In this document: positions 8,342 through 16,078 of the stretch, piece by piece
How the letters are laid out: each line of letters opens with the position of its first letter
Position numbering within the stretch: position 1 is the stretch's first letter
Origin: UBA8752 sp036159995
GTDB taxonomy: Bacteria > Bacteroidota > Bacteroidia > Flavobacteriales_D > Sanyastnellaceae
DNA length: 46,911 nt
NCBI GenBank assembly: GCA_036159995.1
Contig: JAYYEI010000056.1
Location: 1-46,911, forward strand
Reading direction: 5' to 3'
Notes under the pieces: generated by a model
Database searches by the model: none
Seen by the model: the letters and a program-made list of their open reading frames with translations, nothing else
Told to the model about the DNA's origin: nothing
Position numbers and translations under genes: made by a program

Positions 8342-8408
8342 GCCGGCTCCACTTGATAAACGTGGGAAACCCCTCAGGATTTCGTAATCGTTGGCGGCCC
8401 GCCCACCG

Positions 8409-8416
8409 TACTTTCG
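8409..8416 (+). promoter_or_regulatory. -7 element of a predicted leaderless promoter (phosphohexomutase)
   Basis: TACTTTCG is followed by four bases (AGGC) and then ATG 8421. This is nearly identical to the cysQ promoter (TACTTTCG CGGC ATG). Confidence 0.7.
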
Positions 8417-8420
8417 AGGC

Positions 8421-9815
8421 ATGACCTTCATCCGCAGCATTTCCGGGTTTCGCGGCACCATCGGCGGTGCCGAACACGACAACCTGACGCCACCCGATGT
8501 CGTGCGCTCCACGGTGGGCTACGGAAGCTGGATCTTGGACGGATTCACCCCGCACGAAGGGCGGTCGCGGCCCCTCATCGTGGTCGGGCGGGATGCCCGT
8601 CCCTCGGGCGACATGGTCCAGCGCCTGGTGACCGGCACCCTGATGGGCATGGGGATCGACATCCTCGACCTTGGGCTGTCCACCACGCCCACCGTCGAAA
8701 TGGCCGTCGCCGGAGAAGGGGCGGACGGCGGCATCATCCTCACCGCCTCGCACAACCCCGTCCAATGGAACGCGCTCAAGCTGCTCGACGCCGAAGGCGC
8801 CTTCATCTCCGCCGCGGACGGCGCGGAAGTCATCCGCCGCTCGGCCGAACCCCACATCTATGCCGACGTCGCCGACCTCGGCACCGTGACGGCCCATGAC
8901 GGGTGGATTGACGCCCACATCCAGGCCATCCTCGATCTCGACCTCGTCGACCGGGACGCCATCGCAGCCGCCGGATTCAAGGTGGCCGTCGATGCGGTCC
9001 ACAGCACGGGCGGCATCGCCGTGCCCGCCCTGCTCAAAGCACTGGGCGTGGAGGAAGTCGTTGAACTGTACTGCGAGCCTCACGGTCGGTTCCCGCACAA
9101 CCCCGAGCCACGGCCCGAGCACCTCACCGCCCTGTCCGCCGCCGTGGTCGACCACGGGTGCCACCTCGGCATCACGGTGGATCCGGACGTGGACCGACTC
9201 GCCTTCGTCAACGAGGACGGGTCCATGTTTGGCGAGGAGTACACCCTTGTGGCGGTCGCCGACCATGTCCTGGCCCACACGCCCGGCCCGGTGGTCAGCA
9301 ACCTGAGCTCGACCCGCGCCCTGCGCGATGTCGCCGAGCGCCACGGACAGACCCACACGGCCAGTGCCGTCGGTGAGGTCAACGTCGTCGCCGCCATGCG
9401 GGAAACCGGCGCCATCATCGGCGGCGAGGGCAACGGCGGGGTCATCTATCCCGAACTGCACGCCGGCCGGGATGCACTGGTCGGCATCGCCCTGATGCTC
9501 ACCCTGCTGGCCCGTCGGGGTGGGACGATGACCGCGCTGCGGGCGACCTATCCGCACTACGAGATGGTCAAGGCCAAGATCGACCTCGACCCCACTTGGG
9601 ACGTTGACGCCCTGCTCGACGGATTCGCCACCCGACAGGCCGCCCACACGCCCTTGACCGTGGACGGCGTCAAGCTCGATCTGGCCGAAGGCTGGGTGCA
9701 CTTGCGGAAGTCCAACACCGAGCCCATCGTGCGGGTCTACGCCGAGGCGGCCAGCCCCGAAGCCGCACTGAATCTGGTCGACACCTACAAGAAAGACCTG
9801 CTGTCCGGCGCCTGA
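8421..9815 (+). CDS. phosphoglucomutase/phosphomannomutase family protein
   Basis: This is a 464-residue alpha-D-phosphohexomutase. All four family signatures are present: the phosphoserine loop TASHNP with Ser at residue 110, the magnesium loop DPDVDRLAF, the sugar-specificity loop GGEGNGGVIYPELHAGRD, and the C-terminal phosphate-binding RKSNTEPIVRVYAEA. The specificity loop GEGNGG is closer to phosphomannomutase, phosphoglucomutase or phosphoglucosamine-mutase types than to the eukaryotic PGM type, so the exact sugar cannot be fixed. The protein supplies hexose-1-phosphate for nucleotide-sugar synthesis in the cytoplasm. The ATG at 8421 begins the conserved N-terminal SISGFRGTIGG. The transcript is predicted to be leaderless. 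Confidence 0.95.
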   Translation: MTFIRSISGFRGTIGGAEHDNLTPPDVVRSTVGYGSWILDGFTPHEGRSRPLIVVGRDARPSGDMVQRLVTGTLMGMGIDILDLGLSTTPTVEMAVAGEGADGGIILTASHNPVQWNALKLLDAEGAFISAADGAEVIRRSAEPHIYADVADLGTVTAHDGWIDAHIQAILDLDLVDRDAIAAAGFKVAVDAVHSTGGIAVPALLKALGVEEVVELYCEPHGRFPHNPEPRPEHLTALSAAVVDHGCHLGITVDPDVDRLAFVNEDGSMFGEEYTLVAVADHVLAHTPGPVVSNLSSTRALRDVAERHGQTHTASAVGEVNVVAAMRETGAIIGGEGNGGVIYPELHAGRDALVGIALMLTLLARRGGTMTALRATYPHYEMVKAKIDLDPTWDVDALLDGFATRQAAHTPLTVDGVKLDLAEGWVHLRKSNTEPIVRVYAEAASPEAALNLVDTYKKDLLSGA

Positions 9816-9891
9816 TCCGGTCCGATTTCCCCAGAATCCCGGTGCCCATGCCGTACTTTGCAGAGCCTTGACACCCGAGAGCCCCCACGCA

Positions 9892-11037
9892 ATGAACGTG
9901 TACCTCGACAACGCCGCCACGACCCCCATGCTCCCGGAAGTCGTGGATGCCATGCTCCCCTACATGCGGGATCATTTCGGCAATCCCTCCTCCACCCATG
10001 CCTTCGGACGCCGCACCAAAACCGCCATTGAGCAGGCGCGCCGGCGCATTGCCACCCACCTCGGTGTGGCACCCCGGACCCTGTGCTTCACGAGTGGGGG
10101 CACCGAGGCGGACAACATGGCGCTCCACGCGAGCGTCGAGCAACTCGGGTGCCGGCGCATCCTGACCTGTGCCACTGAGCACAAGGCGGTCCTCACGACC
10201 GCTCAGCACCTCGCCGAGGAGAAGGGCCTCGCGTTCGGCCTGCTCGATCTCGATTCGAACGGTCGGATTGACCTCGAACGCCTCGAGGCCACCCTGTCTG
10301 ACGGCGTGCCCACGCTGGTCTCGGTCATGCACGGCAACAACGAGGTGGGCATCCTTCAGGACATCGAGGCCATCGGCCATTGCTGCCACCGACACGACGC
10401 CCTCTTCCACACGGACACGGTCCAAACCATGGGCCACTACGAATTGGATCTGGCCTCCCTGCCCATCGACTTCGCCGCCTGCAGCGCCCACAAGCTGCAC
10501 GGCCCCAAAGGCGCCGGCTTCCTCTACGTCCGCGACGGCCTGCGCATCGGTGCCCACATCATGGGCGGAGCGCAGGAGCGCGCCATGCGGGGCGGCACCG
10601 AAAACCTCATCGGCATCATGGGCCTCGCCACCGCCTTTGACCTCGCCATGACCGACCTCGAGGAGCACGCCCGCCACATTCGCGCCCTGAAGCAGGAGAT
10701 GGTGGATGGCCTGAAAGAAAGCGTTCCCGGCATCCGCTTCAATGCGGGCAGTGACCGGGAGGACGCCCTCTACACGGTCCTGAGCGTCAATTTCCCCGAG
10801 CACGAGAAGAACGGAATGCTCCTCTTCCTGCTCGATCTCGAGGGGGTGGCCTGTTCCGGTGGCAGCGCTTGTTCGAGTGGCAGCACCCAGCCGTCCCATG
10901 TGCTCTCCGCATTGGGCCTGCACGAGGAGGGACGGACCTCGATCCGGTTTTCCTTCAGCCGCTTGACCACCTCCAAGTGCATCCAGCACGCGCTCAAGGC
11001 GGTGGCCAGCATTCGCCAGGTCGGCGTGCTGGTCTGA
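9892..11037 (+). CDS. cysteine desulfurase (IscS/NifS type)
   Basis: This is a 381-residue PLP-dependent class V aminotransferase-fold enzyme that releases sulfur from cysteine as a protein persulfide for Fe-S clusters and tRNA thiolation (EC 2.8.1.7). The N-terminus has YLDNAATTP. SAHKLHGPKG holds the PLP lysine (Lys201), TSGGTEADN is the cofactor phosphate region, and the mobile catalytic loop GGSACSSGS holds Cys327, as in group I enzymes. The ATG at 9892 directly begins the conserved start. A -7-like TACTTTGC lies at 9854-9861. No iscU or suf gene is adjacent. A promoter for the next gene follows directly, so it is probably monocistronic. Confidence 0.95.
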   Translation: MNVYLDNAATTPMLPEVVDAMLPYMRDHFGNPSSTHAFGRRTKTAIEQARRRIATHLGVAPRTLCFTSGGTEADNMALHASVEQLGCRRILTCATEHKAVLTTAQHLAEEKGLAFGLLDLDSNGRIDLERLEATLSDGVPTLVSVMHGNNEVGILQDIEAIGHCCHRHDALFHTDTVQTMGHYELDLASLPIDFAACSAHKLHGPKGAGFLYVRDGLRIGAHIMGGAQERAMRGGTENLIGIMGLATAFDLAMTDLEEHARHIRALKQEMVDGLKESVPGIRFNAGSDREDALYTVLSVNFPEHEKNGMLLFLLDLEGVACSGGSACSSGSTQPSHVLSALGLHEEGRTSIRFSFSRLTTSKCIQHALKAVASIRQVGVLV

Positions 11038-11042
11038 GGGGC

Positions 11043-11110
11043 CACTGACGAAAGTCATTTTCCCCTCTGACGGAGGGCAACGGAACCGCGGAAGTGGCGC
11101 GGCAGATTTG
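11043..11110 (+). promoter_or_regulatory. promoter with CACTGACG-type direct repeats and a -7 box
   Basis: CACTGACG lies at 11043-11050 and CTCTGACG at 11065-11072. The -7 box CAGATTTG is at 11103-11110, exactly 30 bases after the second repeat. The layout copies that upstream of the gene at 2656, including a CACCTC in the leader 14-15 bases before ATG. It is probably the same regulator site. Confidence 0.55.
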
Positions 11111-11145
11111 GAGTGTTGAATTGCTCACCTCATTCCCCGTTTGCC

Positions 11146-11613
11146 ATGAACAAGTACATCCCCTCCCTCATTTCCATTCTGGTCCTTTTGGTCGGCACGT
11201 ATGAAGCCGATGCCCAATGCCGACGCTTTGCCCGTCAGCGTGTGATCAGCACCCTTGACGACGGCCAGATCATCGGCCAGATCACCAGCGGCACCATTGG
11301 CCGTGGTGAAAGCGCCGCCACCGTTCTGGAAATCGACCAGTCCGGTCCCGTCGACCTCATCCTCAGCACCCACAACGACCTCGGAAACGTGACCTACAGC
11401 GTGGTCGACACGCGCGGCACCGTGCACGGAGAAGGCCGGGTCCGCGGCTCCCAGGAGCGCATCTCCATCGACGTCGAACAGGACACCGACCTGATCGTGC
11501 ACATTGAATCCGAGCGCAGCGCCAGCGCCTACACCCCGCTTGGCTGCGTGGCCCTCGCCACCACCCGCGTCATCGACGAGACCAACGAATTCGATCTTCT
11601 GACCAAAGAATAA
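11146..11613 (+). CDS. small secreted protein of unknown function
   Basis: This is a 155-residue protein with a signal peptide (MNKYIPSLISILVLLVGTYEADA, cleavage before QCRRF). The mature part looks all-beta. Alternating hydrophobic segments (VDLILSTHNDLGNVTYSVVD, DTDLIVHIES) suggest a small beta-sandwich domain. It has two cysteines, one just after cleavage and one near residue 138 (LGCVALA), which could form a disulfide. I do not recognise a family. The start is fixed by the signal peptide. The promoter shares repeated sites with the gene at 2656, so the two small exported proteins are probably co-regulated. A hairpin terminator follows. Confidence 0.8.
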   Translation: MNKYIPSLISILVLLVGTYEADAQCRRFARQRVISTLDDGQIIGQITSGTIGRGESAATVLEIDQSGPVDLILSTHNDLGNVTYSVVDTRGTVHGEGRVRGSQERISIDVEQDTDLIVHIESERSASAYTPLGCVALATTRVIDETNEFDLLTKE

Positions 11614-11634
11614 TGATGCGCTCTCCCGATCCCT

Positions 11635-11677
11635 GAGGGGCGGAGCGGCACCGAACTCGGTGGCCGTCCCGCCCCTC
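11635..11677 (+). terminator. probable rho-independent terminator
   Basis: A 9-bp outer stem (GAGGGGCGG / CCGCCCCTC) surrounds an inner imperfect stem (CGGCACC / GGTGGCCG). It is followed by TTCTTTCC. It lies 22 bases after the stop codon at 11613. The T-tract is interrupted by C, so strength is uncertain. Confidence 0.6.
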
Positions 11678-11759
11678 CTTCTTTCCGGACCGTGCCTTTT
11701 CAGGGCGCGGCCGTTGGCATTCCGGAGGCCCTCCCCCCCATTACGTAGCCCGGACGTGC

Positions 11760-11767
11760 GATTTTCG
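11760..11767 (+). promoter_or_regulatory. -7 element of a predicted leaderless promoter (murQ)
   Basis: GATTTTCG is followed by four bases (GGAC) and ATG 11772. The first base departs from TAnnTTTG/TTCG, but the spacing matches that of nine other genes in the window. Confidence 0.6.
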
Positions 11768-11771
11768 GGAC

Positions 11772-12596
11772 ATGTCCGAGCCGAACCGCCTCTCCCCCAC
11801 CGAACGCCCGGGTGCCTGGGACGCCCTCGAGACGATGGCCCCGGCCGAGATTGCGGCGGCCATGGCCCGCTGTGACCGGGAGGCCCAGGCGGCGGTGGAA
11901 GCCCTCGGCCCGGCGATTGCCGACGCCATCGCCGCCGTGGCCGAACGCGTAGCCGAAGGCGGACGCGTGTTTTACCTCGGAGCCGGCACCAGCGGCCGCC
12001 TGGGCATCCTCGATGCCAGTGAGATCCCGCCCACCTTCGGGGTGGAAGGCACCTTCATCGGCCTGATTGCCGGGGGGGACGGAGCCATCCGCAAGGCCGT
12101 GGAAGGCGCGGAGGACGACCGGCTTGGTGGGGTCCGCGACCTTGAATCCCACCGGGCCTCTCCCGGCGATGTCGTCGTGGGCATCGCCGCCAGTGGGCGA
12201 ACCCCCTATGTCCTCGGTGCCATGGAGTGGGCCCGCAACCAAGGCATTCTGACCCTCGGCATCACCTCCCACCCCAACGGCCCCCTCGCACAGGCCGTTG
12301 ACCGGCCGCTGGTGGCCGACACCGGCCCGGAATTCGTCACCGGCAGCACCCGCCTCAAGGCCGGCACCGCACAGAAGCTCATCCTCAACCAACTCTCCAC
12401 GGGCGTCATGATCCGGTGCGGCCGGGTACGGGGCAACCGCATGGTGGACATGCAGCTCGCCAACGAGAAGCTCGTCGACCGCGGCGCGCGCATGATTGCC
12501 GAGGCGTGCGGGGTCTCCATGGACCGCGCACTGCGCCTGCTGACCGAGCACGGTTCCGTGAGGAAGGCCATCGATAGCTTTGCCGACGCGGACTGA
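11772..12596 (+). CDS. murQ: N-acetylmuramic acid 6-phosphate etherase
   Basis: This is a 274-residue SIS-domain enzyme (EC 4.2.1.126) that cleaves the lactyl ether of MurNAc-6-phosphate to give GlcNAc-6-phosphate and lactate during recovery of its own peptidoglycan. The SIS phosphosugar site is YLGAGTSGRLGILDASE. The following EIPPTFG carries the probable catalytic Glu (residue 84). GIAASGRTPYVLGA is the second substrate loop, and GSTRLKAGTAQKLILN and GNRMVDMQ are family signatures. It is about 25 residues shorter than the E. coli protein, mostly at the termini. A leaderless promoter precedes it and the next gene starts nine bases after its stop, so the two probably form an operon. No MurNAc kinase or transporter gene is nearby. 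Confidence 0.95.
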   Translation: MSEPNRLSPTERPGAWDALETMAPAEIAAAMARCDREAQAAVEALGPAIADAIAAVAERVAEGGRVFYLGAGTSGRLGILDASEIPPTFGVEGTFIGLIAGGDGAIRKAVEGAEDDRLGGVRDLESHRASPGDVVVGIAASGRTPYVLGAMEWARNQGILTLGITSHPNGPLAQAVDRPLVADTGPEFVTGSTRLKAGTAQKLILNQLSTGVMIRCGRVRGNRMVDMQLANEKLVDRGARMIAEACGVSMDRALRLLTEHGSVRKAIDSFADAD

Positions 12597-12604
12597 ATCG
12601 CGTC

Positions 12605-13186
12605 ATGCACGAACTCGAACCCTTCTACAACTGGCGCAACTTCTACATCGCCAGTGAAGACGAACGCTCGCCCTTTCACGAGCGCGTGTACAGCGAGACG
12701 CATTACACCGAGCGGATCTACAACCACTTCATTCACCCCCAGTGGGACAACATGGGGAGCACCACGCTCTTCGTAAAAATCCTGTTCGCGGATTACGAGG
12801 AGCGGTTTGCCATCCTCGAGTTCATCGGGGAGTGGAACGACACCTTGTTCAATGACGTCATGACGCTCAAGCGCAACGTCATCGAGCCCCTCATGTCCGA
12901 GGGCATCGAACGCTTCATCCTGATCGGGGAAAACGTCCTCAACTTCCACGCCAGCGACGACTGTTATTACGAAGAGTGGTTTGACGAGGTGACCGACGGC
13001 GATGGGTGGATTGCCCTGCTCAACTTCCGCCAGCACGTGGTGGACGAGCTGGTGTCCGCCGACCTCGACCAGTATTTCGTGCTCGGCGGGGAGCTTCAGG
13101 AAATGGGATGGCGCACCTTCAGTCCACCCCAGCTCTACCGGCGCATCGACGACTGCGTCATGCACCGCATCGGCCAGGTCGGCTGA
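12605..13186 (+). CDS. conserved uncharacterised cytoplasmic protein downstream of murQ
   Basis: This is a 193-residue acidic, aromatic-rich protein without signal peptide or membrane segment. Notable stretches are PFYNWRNFYIASEDERSPF near the N-terminus, IEFIGEWNDTLFNDVMTLK, FILIGENVLNFHASDDCYYE and WRTFSPPQLYRRI. I recall closely similar proteins as widely conserved in Bacteroidota, but no function is known to me and I cannot name a Pfam family. The start ATG is eight bases after the murQ stop, so it is co-transcribed with murQ. Its stop is three bases from that of the convergent ArsC-like gene. Confidence 0.88.
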   Translation: MHELEPFYNWRNFYIASEDERSPFHERVYSETHYTERIYNHFIHPQWDNMGSTTLFVKILFADYEERFAILEFIGEWNDTLFNDVMTLKRNVIEPLMSEGIERFILIGENVLNFHASDDCYYEEWFDEVTDGDGWIALLNFRQHVVDELVSADLDQYFVLGGELQEMGWRTFSPPQLYRRIDDCVMHRIGQVG

Positions 13187-13189
13187 CGC

Positions 13190-13915
13190 TCAGCGCGCCG
13201 CGACAGACATCACGTACAGCATGTCCCGCGCGATTTCCGCGCACCGCGCATCGTAAGTCTCCACTTCCTGGGGCGTGCCGTCGCTGACCTTGGGATCCAC
13301 GTAGGGCGTGCTGAACCGGGCCGCCGAGCCGTAGACAATGGGACAGCCCCGGTCTGCCTGCGAGCAGGTCATCACTGCGGCGAATCCGGCGGTCGGGTTG
13401 GCCTCCGCGTCGTCGTACTTCTTGGAGAAGCAGACCATGGGGTCCCGATCGGCAGCATAGTGCACGGCGTACTTCGGATTCTCGCTGAGCTGGGCAGGAT
13501 GGATGTCGAGGCCGGCACGGCGCAGGGCCCCGACAGCGCGCTCGTTCATGGCGGTCGCCTCCGTGCCGCCGCTGTACGTGCTCACGAGCGAGTCCATCCC
13601 GTGGTGATGGGCCGCCACCTGGGCCCACACCTGGCCGAAGTGGCTCCGGCGGCTGTTGTGGGTGCAGATGAAGATGAGCTCCGCCCGGCCCGTGTCGCGG
13701 GCCACCTTCACGAATTCCCCCAGCGCAGTCAGCTCCTCCCGGCGATCTGCCGGGATGGCCTCGAATTCCGCCTCACGGGCGTCGATGTATCGGGCAAGCG
13801 GTGCCCATGGATCATTCTGTTGGGAAGGGCGAGACGTCATGGTGTCAGAGGAAGAATCCGTGCATCCGGCGAGAAGCAGCAGGCACAGCGGGGCGAAACA
13901 CAGGCGGTGAAGCAT
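13190..13915 (-). CDS. lipoprotein with ArsC/low-molecular-weight phosphatase-like domain
   Basis: This is a 241-residue protein. The N-terminus is a lipoprotein signal (LLLLAGC, lipid-modified Cys18), followed by a Ser/Thr-rich linker and a low-molecular-weight phosphatase fold from about residue 78. The P-loop is CTHNSRRS, a CX5R motif with Cys84 and Arg90. A second pair, Cys184 and Cys191, lies in MTCSQADRGCPI, matching the CX6C redox pair of thioredoxin-coupled arsenate reductases. The resolving Cys inside the P-loop of ArsC is replaced here. Related Bacteroidota proteins that I recall are cytoplasmic, so the lipobox is unusual. It could reduce an oxyanion, dephosphorylate, or be redox-active in the periplasm. 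The promoter box TAATTTCC lies four bases before the ATG. Confidence 0.85.
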   Translation of the reverse strand: MLHRLCFAPLCLLLLAGCTDSSSDTMTSRPSQQNDPWAPLARYIDAREAEFEAIPADRREELTALGEFVKVARDTGRAELIFICTHNSRRSHFGQVWAQVAAHHHGMDSLVSTYSGGTEATAMNERAVGALRRAGLDIHPAQLSENPKYAVHYAADRDPMVCFSKKYDDAEANPTAGFAAVMTCSQADRGCPIVYGSAARFSTPYVDPKVSDGTPQEVETYDARCAEIARDMLYVMSVAAR

Positions 13916-13919
13916 GGCC

Positions 13920-13927
13920 GGAAATTA
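13920..13927 (-). promoter_or_regulatory. -7 element of a predicted leaderless promoter (ArsC-like lipoprotein)
   Basis: On the minus strand TAATTTCC is followed by GGCC and the ATG at 13915. It is divergent from the MnmD-NUDIX promoter 42 bases away. Confidence 0.6.
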
Positions 13928-13968
13928 CCGCCATCGAACCGAGAATTCCGCCCGGTCGGGAGGAGAAT

Positions 13969-13976
13969 TACCTTGC
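13969..13976 (+). promoter_or_regulatory. -7 element of a predicted leaderless promoter (MnmD-NUDIX)
   Basis: TACCTTGC is followed by CGCT and ATG 13981. The same box sequence precedes the DUF3467 gene at the same distance. Confidence 0.6.
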
Positions 13977-13980
13977 CGCT

Positions 13981-15180
13981 ATGTCCACGGCCGCAGACGA
14001 CCAGCGCACGCCCCAACCGACCTCGGACGGGTCCATGACCCTGCACTCGGAACGCTTCGGCCAAACCTACCACAGCCGACACGGGGCGCTCACCGAATCC
14101 CTCCACGTCTTCCTCGACGCCGGCTGGACGGAGCGCCTGTCCACGCTGGAGTCCGGCGTGCCCCTGCGCGTGTTGGAACTCGGGCTGGGCACCGGCCTCA
14201 ACGCCCTCCTGACCCGCAAGGCCCACGCCGCCCTCCCGGCCGGGAATCGACCCGCGCTCCGCTATGAGGCCCTCGAGCCCCATCCGCTCCAGCCGGCCGA
14301 ATGGGAGGCAATGTCCCTTTCGCAGTGGTCGGGAATCGACGGGGACGCCGAATTGCATACCCGACCCGAGGCGGATTGCCACGAGGTCGAGTGGGCTCGC
14401 GACGCGCGGTTCGTCCGCCACCGCCTGGATTGGCAGGCGTTCGCTCAGGACCGCGGCCGGCGCGGGGCGTTCGACCTGATCTATTTCGACGCCTTCGCCC
14501 CGGACAGCCAACCCGAGCTCTGGCTGCCCGAACGCTTCACCGAGGCCTTTCGCCTGCTGTCGGCCGGCGGCATCCTCGTGACCTATTGCGCCAAGGGGGC
14601 TGTGCGCCGCGCCCTGGTCGACGCCGGATTCCGGGTTGAGCGCCTGCCCGGTCCGCCCGGCAAGCGCGAGATGCTGCGGGCCACTCGGCCCGCGTGGGAG
14701 GACATGGTCCTGAAGCGGTTCAACGTGCGGGTGTACTTCTTCCTACTCGACCGGCCCCTGCTCGATGGAGGGCGTACCGACCCCGACAGCCGGGTCCTGC
14801 TCAGCGATGAATTCCTCGCCGGACGGGACTGCACGAAGCTGCCCGGAGGCGGGCTTGAATTCGGGGAGGGGCCGACGGACTGCGCCCGCCGGGAAGCGCT
14901 CGAGGAACTGGGGCAAACCATCGATCTCGGCCCACTCGTCCATGTGACCGGGGACTTCGTGCGGTCGGCCTGGCGCGGCGAGGAGCAGGTGCTCTGCCAC
15001 TACTACCTCGCGACCCTGCCGGACCCGGTGGACTTCCGGGTGGCGGAGGCGCGGTTCGATTACCCGGGAGAGGACCTCGAGTCCTTCCGGTGGGCGCCGC
15101 TCGGTTCGCTGACGGAGGCCGACCTGACCTTCGGCGTGGACCACGCTGCCCTGGCCGCGCTGCGAGGGCGCATGGGCTGA
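13981..15180 (+). CDS. fusion of MnmD-type tRNA methyltransferase and NUDIX hydrolase
   Basis: This is a 399-residue two-domain protein. Residues 1-236 form a Rossmann methyltransferase of the MnmC2/MnmD type, which methylates the 5-aminomethyl group of wobble uridine. The SAM loop is VLELGLGTGLNALL, the acidic motif is FDLIYFDAFAPDSQPELW, and GGILVTYCAKGAVRRAL and PGPPGKREMLRAT are family signatures at the usual C-terminal end. From about residue 242 follows a NUDIX domain with the box GX5EX7REAXEELG at about 290-311 (GGLEFGE...RREALEELGQ). An internal ATG at 14704 lies exactly where a separate NUDIX gene would start. There is no frameshift or stop between the parts. The start ATG 13981 is set by the promoter; upstream in-frame sequence is antisense to the lipoprotein gene. 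Confidence 0.88.
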   Translation: MSTAADDQRTPQPTSDGSMTLHSERFGQTYHSRHGALTESLHVFLDAGWTERLSTLESGVPLRVLELGLGTGLNALLTRKAHAALPAGNRPALRYEALEPHPLQPAEWEAMSLSQWSGIDGDAELHTRPEADCHEVEWARDARFVRHRLDWQAFAQDRGRRGAFDLIYFDAFAPDSQPELWLPERFTEAFRLLSAGGILVTYCAKGAVRRALVDAGFRVERLPGPPGKREMLRATRPAWEDMVLKRFNVRVYFFLLDRPLLDGGRTDPDSRVLLSDEFLAGRDCTKLPGGGLEFGEGPTDCARREALEELGQTIDLGPLVHVTGDFVRSAWRGEEQVLCHYYLATLPDPVDFRVAEARFDYPGEDLESFRWAPLGSLTEADLTFGVDHAALAALRGRMG

Positions 15181-15190
15181 TGGAAGCGGA

Positions 15191-16033
15191 TCAAGACCGG
15201 TCTAAGGCCCCTGTCACCCCGAGACCGAACAGGGCGAAATCGTAGCGGACCGGGTCGTTCGGGTCGATCATCCTCAGGACGTCCGTCACCTCTTCCACAG
15301 CCCGCCAGTCGCTGGCCTTCCGCTGGAGCAGGCCCATCTGCCGGGCCACATTGCCGGTGTGCACATCGAGCGGCAAGCGGAGGGCATGCAATGGAATCTC
15401 CGGCCACATTGCCAGGTCCACACCGCGCGAAGCAGGGCGGACCATCCACCGGAGGTACATGCACAGCCGCTTGGCCGCGCTCCCCTTCAATGGGTCGGCG
15501 ACGTGCTTCCCGGTGCGGCCGGCCGCCTCATCTCGGAAGAAGCGCGCCTTGAACCGGCTCAGCGCCACCCCGGCATCCGGGATGCCCGGCCGTGCTTCCA
15601 GATCCGGGGCCGCCCGGAAGGCCGCCGCAAACGCCCCGCGAAGCCCGCCGTCTTCCTCGAGGGAGCGAAGTCCGAGCACGAACCGCAGGGCGTCCTCCCC
15701 CTGGAACGTTCGGTGGACGAAGCCCTCCAGCCGTTTCAAATCCCCGGCATCGGCATTCCGGATGTAGTCCGCCGGCGCCCGGTCCATCCGGTCCAGCAGA
15801 TCGCCGCAGGAACGCAGGATGCTCTTCCGGTTGCCCCAGGCGAGGGTGGCGGACAGGAAGCCCGCGATGGCGCGGTCGTCCGGATCGTCGAATCCATGGG
15901 GAATCCCCAACGGATCGTCCTGGATGAAGTCAGGCCGCTCGAACCGGTCGGCCGCCTCGTCGAGCCATTCACGCCACTCCGCCAGCCGGGTGGCAGAGGG
16001 TCGGCGACGAAACGGAGAGGGGGCCTGTGGCAT
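15191..16033 (-). CDS. TIGR02757 (DUF2400) family protein
   Basis: This is a 280-residue cytoplasmic protein of the TIGR02757/DUF2400 family, found across Bacteroidota and spirochaetes and of unknown function. Signatures are DPLGIPHGFDDPDDRAIAGF, ATLAWGNRKSILRS, CMYLRWMVRP, DLAMWPEIP and LPLDVHTGNVARQMGLL, followed by DPNDPVRYDFALFGLG. The helical pattern with a DVHT segment resembles the helix-hairpin-helix DNA glycosylase fold, as suggested for the family. The ATG at 16033 is the first in the conserved frame. A far longer open frame runs upstream to 18076 but is antisense to the BatA-like gene and has no family features. It is divergent from the BatA-like gene, with 45 bases between the starts. 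Confidence 0.9.
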   Translation of the reverse strand: MPQAPSPFRRRPSATRLAEWREWLDEAADRFERPDFIQDDPLGIPHGFDDPDDRAIAGFLSATLAWGNRKSILRSCGDLLDRMDRAPADYIRNADAGDLKRLEGFVHRTFQGEDALRFVLGLRSLEEDGGLRGAFAAAFRAAPDLEARPGIPDAGVALSRFKARFFRDEAAGRTGKHVADPLKGSAAKRLCMYLRWMVRPASRGVDLAMWPEIPLHALRLPLDVHTGNVARQMGLLQRKASDWRAVEEVTDVLRMIDPNDPVRYDFALFGLGVTGALDRS

Positions 16034-16062
16034 CGGGGGCGGAGGATGGGGGGTTTCGGGGC

Positions 16063-16070
16063 TAAATTCG
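16063..16070 (+). promoter_or_regulatory. -7 promoter element of the BatA-like gene
   Basis: TAAATTCG ends eight bases before ATG 16079. The predicted leader is only a few bases. Confidence 0.5.
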
Positions 16071-16078
16071 CATTCCCG

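Noticed and set aside
8256..9953. Minus-strand open frame of 565 codons opposite the phosphohexomutase
   Set aside because: It is the antisense of a gene with all four family signatures. Its translation is a repetitive Gly/Val/Asp/His sequence without a recognisable fold.
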